Shown here piece after piece: positions 22,865 to 34,855 of a stretch of DNA of 64,000 nucleotides (its first letter is position 1; each line of letters opens with the position of its first letter). The notes under the pieces were generated by a model that made no database searches, was not told the origin of the DNA, and was given only the letters and a program-made list of their open reading frames with translations. The stretch covers positions 12,322,501 to 12,386,500 of the forward strand of contig JANJXV010000013.1 in the NCBI GenBank assembly GCA_024803745.1. Reading direction: 5' to 3'. The translations under genes were made by a program, and so were the position numbers. The DNA comes from Megascapheus bottae. Taxonomy: Eukaryota > Chordata > Mammalia > Rodentia > Geomyidae.

Positions 22865-23215
22865 CCCTCTGCAGGCGGCACGTCCAGGCACTGTGGGCTG
22901 CTGCCAAGGCCGCCCGGCCCCTCCCATGGTGCACAGCTGCTCCGTGTGCTGGGAAGTGGCCGTGGTTGCTGCCCTCTCCTGGCCCCTTTGGGGTGGGAAA
23001 GAGGCGCTCAGATTTCTGCAGACAATCTCTCCATCACTGTGCCTGCTCTTGGCCACTCCCCACCCCACCTCCAGCTCCCTGATAATGAATCTCCAGCCAG
23101 CAGGCCCAGCTGAAACGCTTTCATCATCCAATTACCGGAGCTGCTGGCACAATAAATCTTGGTCACACAAATGCAAGCAAATCTGCAGCTATTTTCATGG
23201 CCATTAGTGTGCATA
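22865..23215. promoter_or_regulatory. candidate conserved noncoding element or enhancer
   Basis: Repeat-free between two MIRs. The 3' part combines homeodomain-like cores (CCAATTACCGG, CAATAAATC, CCATTAGTG) with an ATGCAAGC octamer-like site within about 110 bases (23105-23210), and the 5' part keeps several CpGs. Frames are open on both strands but match nothing I know. Confidence 0.4.
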
Positions 23216-23399
23216 GGACATTGGGATTCAGGTCATTTGCCTTTCTGACAGAGTCCTGTCCCCCCACCCCTGTCTTCTCTGCCTTCTTTCATTTCTCCTT
23301 GAAGGCTGCTCCCCTCCCTATCCTCCTTCCCCTCATCAACCCTTTAGTGCATGTTCCTGCCTATTCTGCCCCTCCTCTAGGCTGAGGGGCCCGCAAGCA

Positions 23400-23495
23400 G
23401 AAGACCCAGTGTGACCTTGGCCGAGTCCAGGCGCCTCTCTGAGCTTTCATTTTTCTTCCCTGGTGAAACAATGACCTCTCGGGGTTTCGTGTAAA
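23400..23495 (+). mobile_element. MIR fragment
   Basis: TGTGACCTTGGCCGAGTCC and CTCTCTGAGCTTTCATTTT, the forward MIR core. Confidence 0.75.
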
Positions 23496-26060
23496 TGAAA
23501 TCACCCCACTGGGGTGGGACCTAGGATATTGGTGATCTTTGCTATAGCTTGAGTAGCTATGTAGTCACTGTAATGTACAATGGGACAAAATCCCAGCTAA
23601 TATATCAAACCAGTGAGCGTCACTGCTTAGGAGACCGTGAGACTTGATATTTACATAAAGAATACTAAGGGGACCTATGAAGACTAATAGAGTTAGCAAA
23701 ACTGGAGGAAATGCACAATGGAGAGAAACTCTAATACAATATTAGAACTAAGGGCTGTGTGACATTTGCCTTCAGGAATATTTGTTCTTCTTCCCACCTC
23801 TACTTCTTGTAGAGGGGTTTGTGGGGCCCTTCAGAAAAAAGGGATTTGTCCTGCTGAGACACACAGGGCGTGGCTCACCTCATTCCCTTTGTTTACAGGA
23901 GAAACCCAGGAACTGCCCTTGGACTTGTGTGTGGTCCTGTGCTGAGTGCTGGGGACACAGCCTAGTGGGGGGGACAGGGGGAGTTTATCCTGTCACAGTC
24001 AGGCAAGGTAGCTGTCATGTGTGCATGGTAGGATGTCAAGTTAGGCATTTGTGGAATTGTGGCGGGAGCCCAAGGTGCACACAGAAGACCCCTAGATTGC
24101 ACCCCAAAAGAAGTATACAGGAGCTGGCACAGGGGCCTGAGGAGGGGAAGGGAGGGCTTAGCAGGAGTCTTGTGGGAAGTGCTGAACTCATGGCATGGTG
24201 GAGGGTGGAGAATATTCCAGAGCTCCTCATGGAAGCTAGATGTTCCTACAGCAGGGGAGCCTCGTCCTTGTGTACAGGGAGGGCGTCTGTTGGATCCATT
24301 AAGGAGCCCCATTCCAAGCAGCACTGCTTTCAAGGAGCAAAGGAAGAATTCAGGACTTCCAGTTCTTCCGGGCTGCAGGCATGGACCATTCACACCTCAT
24401 GTCACACCTGGCTCTGTGCAAAGGAGTGCTCCGGTCAGAAGAAACCAAAGATGTGGAGGACTGTGGAGCAGTTCCAGTGGAAGCCACAAGGTAAGACTAT
24501 CTGAACAAAGGGTGTCTGGTAGAGTCCAGGGAAAGCTTGGCTACCGTCTCTGAGCAGAGCTTCAGCAGCCAAGGGGACACGGGACACTGGATTCTGTGCT
24601 AGTACAATCAAGGATACTGATTGCCAGGTAAGGACAGGCCAGCTGGGCTACCGGGCTCTGGGGGACCCAGGAGCAGAGCCTCTGCTCATCCTTCCGGGGG
24701 CATCTGTGTTGCCCTGGGAACAATAGACTTCCTAAACAATGACTCAGAGCAGCAGGGAAAAGCCAAGTGGAGATGGCTGTTTTGTCACAACCTGTTAAAT
24801 GTAGGCCCTGGGGTTGGAGATGGCAGGTCGCCTTGAGTCCTGCTGGAGTTGGGAGAACATTGCCACCTGGCGGTACATGCTGGTAATGCTTTGGATAGAG
24901 CTGTGCAGGGCCAGGATGGTTTTGACTCTTTACGGAAGGGTCAGATTTTAGTCCTTCTTAGACTTTTGTCTTACATATGACATGTTATATTTTCTAGAAA
25001 CAGATTCAGAACTAATGTTTGACAAAGATACCAGAAGCTATCTACTCTGTTCGGTCCCTATGACCCTCTGAGACTTGGAGACAGGATTACCTGGCACCTA
25101 CCACCCATGCTCCCTATAATTTTCCCACATATGAATGTGCATTCAGTAGGTCTCAGGGTGCCCACACTCTGGGTAACGCCATAATCTTGGCTCTGTAGAC
25201 ATAGAAATGACCACATATGGTTCCTGCCTGTGGAGGAACCTGCAATCAGCAAACAGAGCTATGCAGACCACGTAGTCAGAGCTATGCCAAGGGCCCTGAC
25301 CCCCTGATCTGAGAGTCCACACATGTTTTTCAGTGGGTGGGACATTTAAGCAAGACTCTGGGTGGAAAATGAGTTTTCTTATCAAAGACGGAGGAAGAGC
25401 ATTTCAGGCCAGCAAAGCCACATAAAGGCAGAAACACTGTGGTCTGATCAGGAACACTGTATATGAAGATAATCGTTGTGGGAGGAAATAGAAAGCTAGA
25501 CTGGCTCCTGAACACCAAGATAGATAACGTATTTGTCATATTGGTAAAGGATCCACTGACTAGAGAATGCTCTAGAAGGGTAATGTGAAGTTGGAGGGAC
25601 AGTGAGGAGACTGGTCAGTCCTAATGAGAAGTGACAGGCCCACAGATTCACATCTCCAGGTCCTTCCTTGCCTGCAACTCAGGTCAACTCAAGCAGCCAC
25701 TATGGCGACATCCCTCAGACAGAAATGAGAGATCCATCTTGTCCCACTCTGACAGACTCCAACCTGCCCTGTGGTGCCCAGCTATGAGGACAGGACTGAG
25801 GCCGGGAGGGAAGAAGGAACTCTGGAGACACAGTCCATACCCTCACAATAGCACCTGTGAGGAAAGACAAGCTCTGCGCTTACTCCATTGCACAAATGTT
25901 CCCCTAGCTGGTTTTAAAAAGTGAGGAAGAGAGGAAGAGAAGGAAGAGGTAAAAAGAAAACTAAAACTGGAATGAAGACTTTAGCTCCTCTCTAAGCATC
26001 TTGATGATTCCTAGAATTACTCTAATTTTCATATAAGTTGTCCTAATCACTAAGGTTCTT
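23496..26060. other. no gene assigned; old repeat scraps
   Basis: The longest frame of the left part (23782-24504, plus) has no domain and is paralleled by open frames on the other strand. TGTGCTGAGTGCTGGGGACA (23938) and AGAGCATTTCAGGCCAGCAA (25397) resemble ancient mammalian interspersed repeats of a family I did not pin down. Confidence 0.4.
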
Positions 26061-26079
26061 TCAATAAATGATATCCTTC

Positions 26080-26271
26080 CCTTTTTGCCAGTCCTGGGAC
26101 TTGAACTCAGGGCCTGGGCACTGTCCTTGGATATGTTTTTGCTCTAGCGCTCTGCCACTTGAGCCGCAGCGCTACTTCTGGCTTTTCCTGCGTATGTGAT
26201 ACCGAGGAATCAAACCCAGGGCTTCGTGTGTGCTAAGTGAGCAGTCTACCACTAGGCTATGCTCCCGGCCC
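26080..26271 (-). mobile_element. type 1 SINE, reverse, with 16-bp target-site duplication
   Basis: ATAAATGATATCCTTC occurs at 26064-26079 and again at 26272-26287, bracketing the element exactly. It carries the less common GCAGCGCTACTTCTGGC variant. Confidence 0.95.
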
Positions 26272-26334
26272 ATAAATGATATCCTTCTAAATATTATTTG
26301 TTTCTCTTCCTCCCTCTAACTGTTGTCATAGAAA

Positions 26335-26339
<5 letters not shown>

Positions 26340-26365
<26 letters not shown>

Positions 26366-26366
26366 C
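26340..26366 (+). repeat. (CA)n microsatellite
   Basis: Twelve CA units directly before a reverse SINE. Confidence 0.95.
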
Positions 26367-26598
26367 CCAGAGATTTGAACTCAAGGCTCTGCACTTGCTA
26401 GGCAGGCACTCTATCACTGAAGCCATGACCCCAACATTTTTTGCTATGACTATTTGTTTAGCTAGGATCTCATTTTTTTGCCTGTCCCCACAGATTTTTA
26501 CTGGTTGAGATGGGGTCTTGTGTGAATTTTTTGTCTCCTCATCACTACCTCTTGAGTAGCTAGGACTACCGGAATGAGACACTGAGCCCAGCTAGAAT
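26367..26598 (-). mobile_element. type 3 SINE, reverse
   Basis: ID-like end (GGCAGGCACTCTATCACTG), then a B1-like part with GAGTAGCTAGGACTACCGG. Confidence 0.65.
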
Positions 26599-27477
26599 AG
26601 AACTTTAATAATCCCTGCCCTCAGACTAGAAATACCATGAGCAAATCCAGAAGCCTGTTTTGAGCAGGGTCTAGGGTGATTCACTATTAGAGCAGGTATG
26701 TCCTTAAGTCGATTCAACCTGATCCAGGCCAAGGTCAACTTCTCTTAGACATGGCAAGGAAGAGAGTCAGCCTTTGGCCTCAGTATCCCCCTAAAATAGT
26801 AGGGTCACCTAGCCCAGAGGTCTCAGGCAACTATGATTAGCACCACACCAGACACCCCAAACTAGGATTTCCCACTGTCCATTTTGCACTAAATAGGAAG
26901 CAATGCCCCTCTGGGTAGTTGTAGCCTTATAATTCATGGCTCTACTCTTGGCTAGCTGTCAGTCCCAGCTCTGGACAAACATTTTTGTACAATGTGTTAA
27001 AAGCCTTGCCCATACACAGCATGATGTCCTCATCTGGACCCCATCTATCTCTAGCTAGCAAGACCAACCGCCGCAACCCAGTAGATATGCAAGGACCTGT
27101 GGCCCTGGAAGCTGGCCAGCGCCCACTGAGCTGAGGGAAGCGTGCAGGACCTGCTGCTGCGTCAGCTCTGTTGACTTAGTACAAGGCCTGTGCCCTCCGT
27201 GAGAACTCCTGGAGCATTGATACTTACATCCCAGGAAGTGTACATGAACCCCAAACCTCAAGCCCCTTTCAGGCCTTCCTAGTGTTGTAAGGAGAGTATA
27301 GCTGTCTTACCTGGCTTCATATGATGAGCAGAGGAAAGCCAGCTCAACAGGGTCCAGCCTCCACATTCATTGTCGCCTTTAGGTCTTCTCTTTCTAATTC
27401 CAGCTGCCACCACCACAGCTGGACTTTGGAAGCCTCACAAGTCCACTTTCAGACCTCAAGCCAGATGTGTGCATCCC
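26599..27477. other. no gene assigned
   Basis: No repeat or exon recognised. The minus frame at 27055-27261 has no domain. Confidence 0.4.
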
Positions 27478-27741
<264 letters not shown>

Positions 27742-27954
27742 GTCAGTCATGGTGCTTGAACTCTGGGCCTGGGCACTGTCCCTGTGCTCTACCACCCTAC
27801 CCCTTGAGCCACAGCCCCACTTCCCATTTTCTAGTGGTTAATTGGAAATAAGAGTCTCATGGTCTTTAGTGCCCAGGCTGGCTTTGAACTGTGATCTTCA
27901 GATCTCAGCCTTCTGAGTAGCTAGGATTACAGGCATGAGCCACCATGCCCAGCC
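27742..27954 (-). mobile_element. type 2 SINE, reverse
   Basis: GTCAGTCATGGTGCTTGAAC through CACCATGCCCAGC; its former A tail is the adjoining pyrimidine tract. Confidence 0.9.
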
Positions 27955-28332
27955 GTCTCTTGCATTTCTTAATGCCAACAGCACAGCACAGCAGATGCCA
28001 GGTTGAACTGCTCAAACCAGGCCTTAGGAAAGTTTCTGATGACCAAATAAAGAGCACGATATGATCTGGAATGGCAAAGTCAGCCTTCCTCACCTCCCAG
28101 GCTGGAGGTGGCACCTCCACAAATTCAGAAGGTTTGCTTTCACTTGACGTACCAGGGGGTCATTCTCTGAGTCACTTCAATGCCATGAAGTCTCAAGTCA
28201 AACAAACTAGGTCAAGAAGGATAGGATATCCATCCCAGCCTGTCTAGGAGCTACTTTTCAAAACAATGGTTATTATAAAGGTGATGTACAGAGGGATTAC
28301 TGTTTCAAATGTCAGGTAAAGAATACATTTCT

Positions 28333-28516
28333 TGGCCAGGAGTGTAGCCTAATGGTAGAGTGCTTGTCTAGCATGCCTGAAGCCCTGGGTTTGATTCCTC
28401 AGTACCATATACACAGAAAAAGCCAGAAGTAGTGCTGTGGCTCAAGCAGTGAAGCGTTAGCCTTGAGAAAGCTCATAGACAGTGCCCAGGCCTTGAGTTC
28501 AAGCCCAAGGACTGGC
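28333..28516 (+). mobile_element. type 1 SINE
   Basis: Inserted in the reverse L1; its tail is (ATA)n. Confidence 0.87.

Positions 28517-28562
<46 letters not shown>
28517..28562 (+). repeat. (AAT)n microsatellite
   Basis: About 15 AAT units grown from the SINE tail. Confidence 0.95.
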
Positions 28563-28565
<3 letters not shown>

Positions 28566-28646
28566 TTCCTTCGGAACAATATCACTCCTTTCCTCACTCT
28601 CTCCTCATTTCCCCTCTCATCCCCACCCACAGAATGTATAGTCCAT

Positions 28647-28844
28647 GGGGCCGGGAGTTTGGCCTAGTGGTAGAGTACTTGCCTACCATGCACAAAGACC
28701 CAGGTTCGATTCCTTGGCACCACATACATAGAAAAAAAAAGCCAGAAGTGGTGCTGAGGCTCAAGTGGTAGAGCTCTAGCCTTGAGAAAGTCCAAGGACA
28801 GTGCTCAGACCCTGAGCTCAAGCCCAGGACTGGCAAAAAAAAAA
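28647..28844 (+). mobile_element. type 1 SINE, second insertion in the same L1
   Basis: AGAATGTATAGTCCAT (28631-28646) and AGAATGTACAGTTCAT (28845-28860) are the target duplications. It belongs to the variant with GTGCTGAGGCTCAAG. Confidence 0.92.
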
Positions 28845-28985
28845 AGAATGTACAGTTCATTTTCAACATAGTGTCTAGGGAATACCATGGTGGCATTGGT
28901 TTACCCCTTTGCCCCTCCATTTCTGTGCCTCCCAAACATAGATAAACAATCAAACAAGACAAAAAGAAAAGAAAACAGTGACAAC

Positions 28986-30060
28986 CACAAGGAAAAAGCC
29001 TCCTGTTTCCATTTCTTGGAGTTTATTTTGATAAATATTATTTTATATGATCAGAGGCACACAGGCATTGTGTCTTTGAGTTCCTCTCCTAAGAATATCC
29101 ACCTATGGTCTTAGTGTTTGTGAATGCCTAGAGTCCTGTATAATTTATCATGTCCCAGAGTATTTTAGATCTGGCTTTCACATATGGGAGAAAACATGCA
29201 TTGTTTGTTTTTCTGAGCTTGGCTTATGATCTACTTTTGAGATCCCGATTTTGGAGGAGCTCTACTTCTCTAAGAGGTAAAGAAATTTTAAAAACTAGAA
29301 TCACTATCAATTCTTTCATTCTGCAAACGTTTACTGAGTCCCCACGATGCTAGAGGAATAATATGAAGAGCAAATAGACCTGACTTCCTCTCAAAGATTG
29401 TAGCTATGAGCTCTGCCCATAGGCCAAACTCCATGCTCTTTAAAGAGCATCCTGCATTTTTACCACAGAAACCCAAGCTCTCAAGCCAGGCATATGGACA
29501 TAGCAGGAGGGGTACTGGCACTTCTTGACAGTTGTCCAATATCTTGATCCCAAAGAAACCTGACCCTGGCTTCTCTGAAGAGACAGCACTATGGAGAGAG
29601 GTAGCAAGAGGCAGCCTGACATCCTGTCAGGTTAAATGATGGGATCACGTGACCCTTTGAATTTCATATTTGACTTACATACTCATGGATCTCAGCATGG
29701 CAGCAGTCCAGACGGCTCATGCTCAGTGCCCTGACACCCATTTTTCCCCTTTGGCAAGCCTCGGAAGTTTCCTTTTCACAGAGCTGGGTACTCCATCATC
29801 CAAGTCACTCCATTTCCTTACCTACAATCCAGCCAGTGCTTAGGGAAATCCACAGGTTATTGAAACCTGCTCTGCAAATGAAAAAGCACCCTATGTCCAC
29901 AGGCCCAAGTCTCCATCCAACCGACAGTGTCACCATTGCTCAGAGTTTGAGAGCTGGGAAGTTCATGATCAAGATGTCAGCAGATAAGATGTCCACCTCA
30001 GACAGGGTACCTGGAGACGGCATCTGCACATGGCTGTTGGCATTAAGAAATGCAAGAGAC
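28986..30060. other. no gene assigned
   Basis: Frames at 29150-30117 have no domain. CTGCAAACGTTTACTGAGTC near 29322 is an ancient-repeat-like scrap. Confidence 0.4.
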
Positions 30061-30269
30061 GGCTGGGCATGGTGGCTCATGCCTGTAATCCTAGCTACTC
30101 AGAAGGCTGAGATCTGAAGATCACAGTTCAAAGCCAGCCTGGGCACTAAAGACCATGAGACTCTTATTTCCAATTAACCACTAGAAAATGGGAAGTGGGG
30201 CTGTGGCTCAAGGGGTAGGGTGGTAGAGCACAGGGACAGTGCCCAGGCCCAGAGTTCAAGCACCATGAC
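30061..30269 (+). mobile_element. type 2 SINE
   Basis: GGCTGGGCATGGTGGCTCATG head; ends CACCATGACTGACAAAG and runs into GAAA/GGAA repeats. Confidence 0.9.
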
Positions 30270-30399
30270 TGACAAAGAAAGAAAGAAAGAAAGGAAGGAA
30301 GGAAGGAAGGAAGGAAGGAAGGAAGGAAGGAAGGAAGGAAGGAAGAAAGAAAGAAAGAGAGAAAGAAAGAAAGAGAAAGAAAAGAGAGAAAGAAAAGAG

Positions 30400-30465
<66 letters not shown>

Positions 30466-30466
30466 C
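30270..30466 (+). repeat. (GAAA)n/(GGAA)n purine tract
   Basis: 197 bases of pure A/G in GAAA, GGAA and GAGA blocks. Confidence 0.98.
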
Positions 30467-30548
30467 CTGTCTAAACAGATGTTCCTTTTATTCTGGAATG
30501 ATCACTAAATCCTAGGGATTTCCCTGGTGGGGTGGGGGGGAGGAAAAG

Positions 30549-30550
<2 letters not shown>

Positions 30551-30601
<51 letters not shown>
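30551..30601 (+). repeat. (GA)n microsatellite
   Basis: About 25 GA units. Confidence 0.97.
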
Positions 30602-30604
<3 letters not shown>

Positions 30605-30639
30605 AATTTCTAAAAACCTAGACAGCTTTATAAATTAAA

Positions 30640-30750
30640 ACTCTCTGGGGTTAGAGGCATGGCTCAGATGATAGCGTGCCAGCCAATGAGCCCTAGTCTC
30701 AGACAAAATAATAATACTACTACTAATAATAATAATAATAAAATTCCCAA
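30640..30750 (+). mobile_element. ID-like SINE fragment with TAA tail
   Basis: GAGGCATGGCTCAGATGATAG box, then an ATAATAATA tail. Confidence 0.55.
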
Positions 30751-30759
30751 AAGAATTAA

Positions 30760-31460
30760 GAAGTTAAATCCATGACATCAGCTCTTTTGCATCCCATGTT
30801 GGAAAAGCGACATGTCTTATTAATTGGATGAATTATATTTTATCTACTTTTTAATGGTGTTTGAAATGTTCAAAAGGATCTGCTCTACTAAATTGGTAAT
30901 TATTGGTAATTGATATTTATGTTTAAGGCAGCTCAATCTAACTTGTTATTGCTTAAATATTTAAAAGGTTTTAATGTTTTATTGGATATGAGTTTAATAA
31001 ATTGAAGCAGTTTATGGAACACTTGAGTAGTTGTCTGGATCCCAAAGGCCCTGTAGACATTGAGCAATTCAATGAAACATGCAAAAATAAAATAGGTTAT
31101 TAGATTTCTGTTTTAAATGATCATATAAGTAATTACAATAAAAACCTTTTTTAAGAGGGAAATTAGCAGCATTTACTTTTTGCATTATGGGATTTGGTAT
31201 GAAGATAAAAGATGCCCATTTGATACTTTTAAAAAAAATGAATTTGCTTTAGGAAAACAGGCTGACCTATCAACAGCATGTTGAAATATATGGCAAATCC
31301 AGGTAGCCCTTTTAAACATTCCAGTGGAAGTCGTGAAGTTCAGCTAAAATCAGGAGTGATGTTAAACTCTCACCCATTTTACTTAGGCAATATTTAGGAG
31401 CTTTCCAGCTATAAGTTGACAATAACTTGAAGTTATATGACATTCAGTGACAGGACTGGG
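30760..31460. promoter_or_regulatory. candidate conserved noncoding segment (AT-rich)
   Basis: About 700 bp without any recognisable repeat in a region otherwise dense with SINEs. AT-rich, with repeated TTTAAA/TAAAT-type strings and no open frame of note. Confidence 0.25.
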
Positions 31461-31747
31461 GTTGGGGTCAAGGTGACTATGAGGATGCTAGTTGTTCTGC
31501 TTAGAAGCGAATGCATACCACCATGCTATCTAACTAGTCAAGGCACTCCCAGCCCGCAGGTAATGGTGTCAGCTGATAATGGGTAGAGGATTGCTATAAT
31601 TTGTTAAAGGTTACTGATAAGTAAAAAATCCTATGAAAAGAAAGTGCCCCAACTTTATATTTTGGAAGTACATACTAGATACTAAGATGATTGTCCCAAT
31701 TTCCTTGACAACAACAACAAAGCAATAGCATTTACTAGAATTCAGTA

Positions 31748-31753
31748 TTTATT
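31748..31753 (-). terminator. NEU3: candidate NEU3 polyadenylation signal
   Basis: Canonical AATAAA on the minus strand, in the context GATAAATAAATACT. No earlier canonical hexamer was found between it and the stop codon by eye. Confidence 0.35.
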
Positions 31754-32695
31754 TATCTTTTAGTGATGACAGTTTCTAGGGTACAGAGATACTTCTGATA
31801 CACGGATGGCATCACAGAGCCAAGACACTCAGAATCTGAAGAGTTTGGCATCCCCCTTCAAGTCCAGAAGGAATGGTAGTTACAGAAAATCCCAGTTCCA
31901 TACAGAGGAAATACCACAGTGAAATGAGAGCCCCGCACAGCATGGCTTGGCTTGGGCTTGGGCTGTGATCGTTGAGATACCCAGGCAGCACCAAGCTCAA
32001 CCCAGAGAAAAGCCCATTCCCAGAATTATGACTGCCCTGAGGATCAGGTCAGCACAGAGCATCATCTTTTAGAGCTGGTCAAAACCTTCAGAGGGGTGCC
32101 ACATCCTTGCTGGTGTAGTTCAGCTCTAAAGGCAATGCATTTAGACAAGGGCTATGTGTGAGGGCTGTGAGGAGAAGGGACATGTCTCCAATGGTAGAAC
32201 TTAGACCCTGGGTTCCATCCCCAGTACTGATTTTTACCTGTATTTATGAATATTATTAATAACTACTGTATCATTAAATGTGACTAAAGCCATCCAGGTT
32301 TGGGTATCCCATTCCTTTAGGAAATACTGACACAGGATCAAAACCAAAAATTAAGTTTGGCTGCTGTGAAGCACAAGACCGGGGAAGAGTAAGGAGGATG
32401 ATTTAGATGCATCTGTGCACATGGTGGTAGGCATCTCTGACCCAATGTCACATAACATTAGCCAGCACCAAATCTATTTAGCTCATACCAGTTTAAGGCA
32501 CTGTCTTCCTAAAATAGGGATAGTAATGGGGACAAAAGAATAAATCTCTTATGATAGAATTTCCAATACAATGGCAGATTACTGGGGAAATAATCTATGA
32601 TGGAAGCAACCAGTTGGTACCAGCTGAGAGGCCTGGCACAGGCTAAGTGCCCTGGCTGTTGGATGAAACGCCTTTGCTTCACCAGTAGTGATCAA

Positions 32696-33003
32696 GCTAG
32701 GTGCAGTGGTTCTCACTGGAAATCCCAGCTACTCACAAAGAAGGGTTTGGGAAGACTGTGCAATTTGGGGCCAACAAACAATAGTGAGACCCCATCTTAT
32801 ATCAACAAGCCAGGAATAGTGGCATAAGCAGGTGATTCCAGCTATATAGAACTTCAATCTAAGGCTTCCCTAGGAAAAATGTGTGACCTTACCTGAAAAA
32901 ATATCTAAAGCAAAAGAGGGCTGAAACATAGCTCAAGGAGGAAAGTGTCTTCCTAGAGAGTACAAGGCCCTGAATTCAAAACCTACTTACCACACACAAA
33001 AAG
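32696..33003 (+). mobile_element. type 3 SINE
   Basis: Two B1-like units (AGGTGCAGTGGTTCTCACTG; AGGAATAGTGGCATAAGCAG) and an ID-like unit (GTACAAGGCCCTGAATTC). Confidence 0.72.
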
Positions 33004-33004
33004 A

Positions 33005-33228
33005 AAACAGTGGTTCACACCTGGAATCCTAGCTACTCAAGAGGCTGAGATCTGAGGATCTCAGTTCAAAGCCAGCACAGGCACTAAAGTCTGAGAGACT
33101 CTTATCTTCAGTTAACCACTAGAAAACAGGAAGTGGAGTTGTGGCTCCAGGGATAGGGTGGTAGCCTTGAGCTGAAAAGCTCAGAGACAGTGCCCAGCCA
33201 AAGTTCAAGCCCCACCACCCACAGAAAA
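33005..33228 (+). mobile_element. type 2 SINE
   Basis: AGTGGTTCACACCTGGAATCC through AAGCCCCACCACCC; directly downstream of the type 3 element. Confidence 0.87.
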
Positions 33229-33559
33229 AAAAAGAAAAGGTAAAAAACACACATAAAATCAATAACAACTGTGATAAGGTCAAACAAACTGGTTTGATTT
33301 GGCAACCCTCCTAATGATGAAGGCCTTCTTTCTAGTTAAGGAGTGACTGGATCACAAAAGTACAAAAATATTCTGAGTAAAACAAATCTGTGAGGAAGCC
33401 AGCTGCCCGGGCACCCCTGGACATACCAATCCAGGTATAGTAAAGATATGACGAAAACCATGCCAGGAGCTAGCATGACCCCAACATCTGCAAACTACCA
33501 CACTCTTCTAACCTCATAAATGGAGGGTTCTTGAGGACACAGGCCATGGGAACTGTTGT

Positions 33560-33700
33560 CCAGTTTTCTTTTGGGCTCTGATTTGTTTTTGTAGATGGTC
33601 TTACTTTGTTGCCCAGGCTTGGCTTGAACTCCTAAGTTCAAGCAATCTTCTTGTCTCAGCCTCCCTATGTAGCGGGGACTACCATTCCCAGCTTGGCCAA
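33560..33700 (-). mobile_element. B1-like monomer, reverse
   Basis: TTTGTTGCCCAGGCTTGGC and CTTGTCTCAGCCTCCC, a classical 7SL-type reverse signature. Confidence 0.75.
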
Positions 33701-34024
33701 TGCTGTGAAATCCTAATACTTGGTCTTTCTGATCAGGAAGCAGTCTATTAATAAATGAACTTCAGGCTCATTTTGCAAGGAGGTGATCGCTTGAGAAGCA
33801 ATGAGCTCCCTTATGAAGGGTGTCTAGCACTGAGATGATTATCTTTCTCTTTAGGAAATTATGTTCTCTGGATGAAGGGGCAGTTAATCCAACCTGCCAA
33901 AGTAGAGAAAGTGAGTGATCTCATGATTCTGCCATCTTGCTAAATTCTTCTAGGAAAACCTGCTTGTACAGTTCTGAGCATGATTAGAAGAATGGGAGTG
34001 TTTTGTCATTAAAAATAAAACCAT

Positions 34025-34196
34025 CGCTGGGTGCTACTCAGAAGGATGAGATCTGAAGATTACAGTTCAAAGCCAGCCTGAGCAGGAAAGTCCGTGAAAA
34101 TCAGGAGTGGAGATGTGGCTCAAATAGAGCACGAGCCTCGAGCAAAAGATCTCAGGAGCAATGCCTAGACCCCAAGTTCAAGCCACACAAACAACA
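34025..34196 (+). mobile_element. type 2 SINE, internally deleted
   Basis: GCTGGGTGCTACTCAGAAGG: the first B1-like box is missing about 30 bases. Confidence 0.8.
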
Positions 34197-34227
34197 AATG
34201 AAAACAATGATAATTAAAAAATAAAAG

Positions 34228-34428
34228 TAGATTGGTGACTCCCACTTGTAATCCTAGCTTTTCAAGAGGCTGAGATATGAGGACCGAGGTTCAAAGCCTG
34301 CCTGGGAAGGAAAGTCTGTGAATCTTATTTCCAATTAACTACCAAAAAACCGGAAATGGAGCTGTGGCTCAAATGGCTCAGGGGCAGTGCCTAGGCCCTG
34401 AGTTTAGGCCTAGAATTAGCACCAGAAA
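34228..34428 (+). mobile_element. type 2 SINE
   Basis: CTTGTAATCCTAGCTTTTCAAG left part; GCTCAAATGGCTCAGGGGC shows a deletion in the right box. Confidence 0.82.
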
Positions 34429-34462
34429 GAGAAGGGGGTAGGAAGGAAAAAAAGAAACAAAC

Positions 34463-34660
34463 CTGCCAAGTAACCAGTGGCTCACACTTGTAACCCTAGC
34501 TACTCAGGAGGCTGAGTTCTGAGGACTGTGATTTGAAGCTAGCCTGAGCAGAAAAGTCCATGAAACTTTTATCTTCGATTAACCAATAAAAAGCCAGTGG
34601 TAAAGGGCCAGCCTTCAGCAAAAGAAGCTAAGTGACAGTATCCAGGCCCTGTGTAAAACC
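34463..34660 (+). mobile_element. type 2 SINE
   Basis: GTGGCTCACACTTGTAACCC left part; third of three same-strand type 2 copies in 640 bp. Confidence 0.8.
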
Positions 34661-34855
34661 AAAAACAAAACACCAAATCTCCAACTTGCTTTTGTGACAC
34701 AAAAACCTACTTGGACAGAGCGGCCTATGTGAGAAGAGAAGTCACCTGACCGCCATTCAAGATCAGTGCTTTACACACTCAGGACTTGCTGACTCTGGAG
34801 CGCACAGGCACTTTGCCTCACCTAGCAATGGGAAGATGTGAAAAATGGAGATCAG

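Larger units (their letters stand above)
28257..28985 (-). mobile_element. L1 3' end, reverse, split by two type 1 SINEs
   Basis: Pieces 28257-28332, 28563-28646 and 28845-28985 together follow the order seen in the uninterrupted copy at 54405-54665 (AAGGTGATGTACAGAGGG, ACAATATCACTCC, TCATTTTCAACATAGTGTC, AACAAGACAAAAAGAAAA). Confidence 0.78.

Noticed and set aside
23782..24504. 240-codon open frame, longest in the gene-free left part
   Set aside because: No recognisable domain, opposite-strand frames open over the same bases, composition like local noncoding DNA, and old-repeat-like strings inside.
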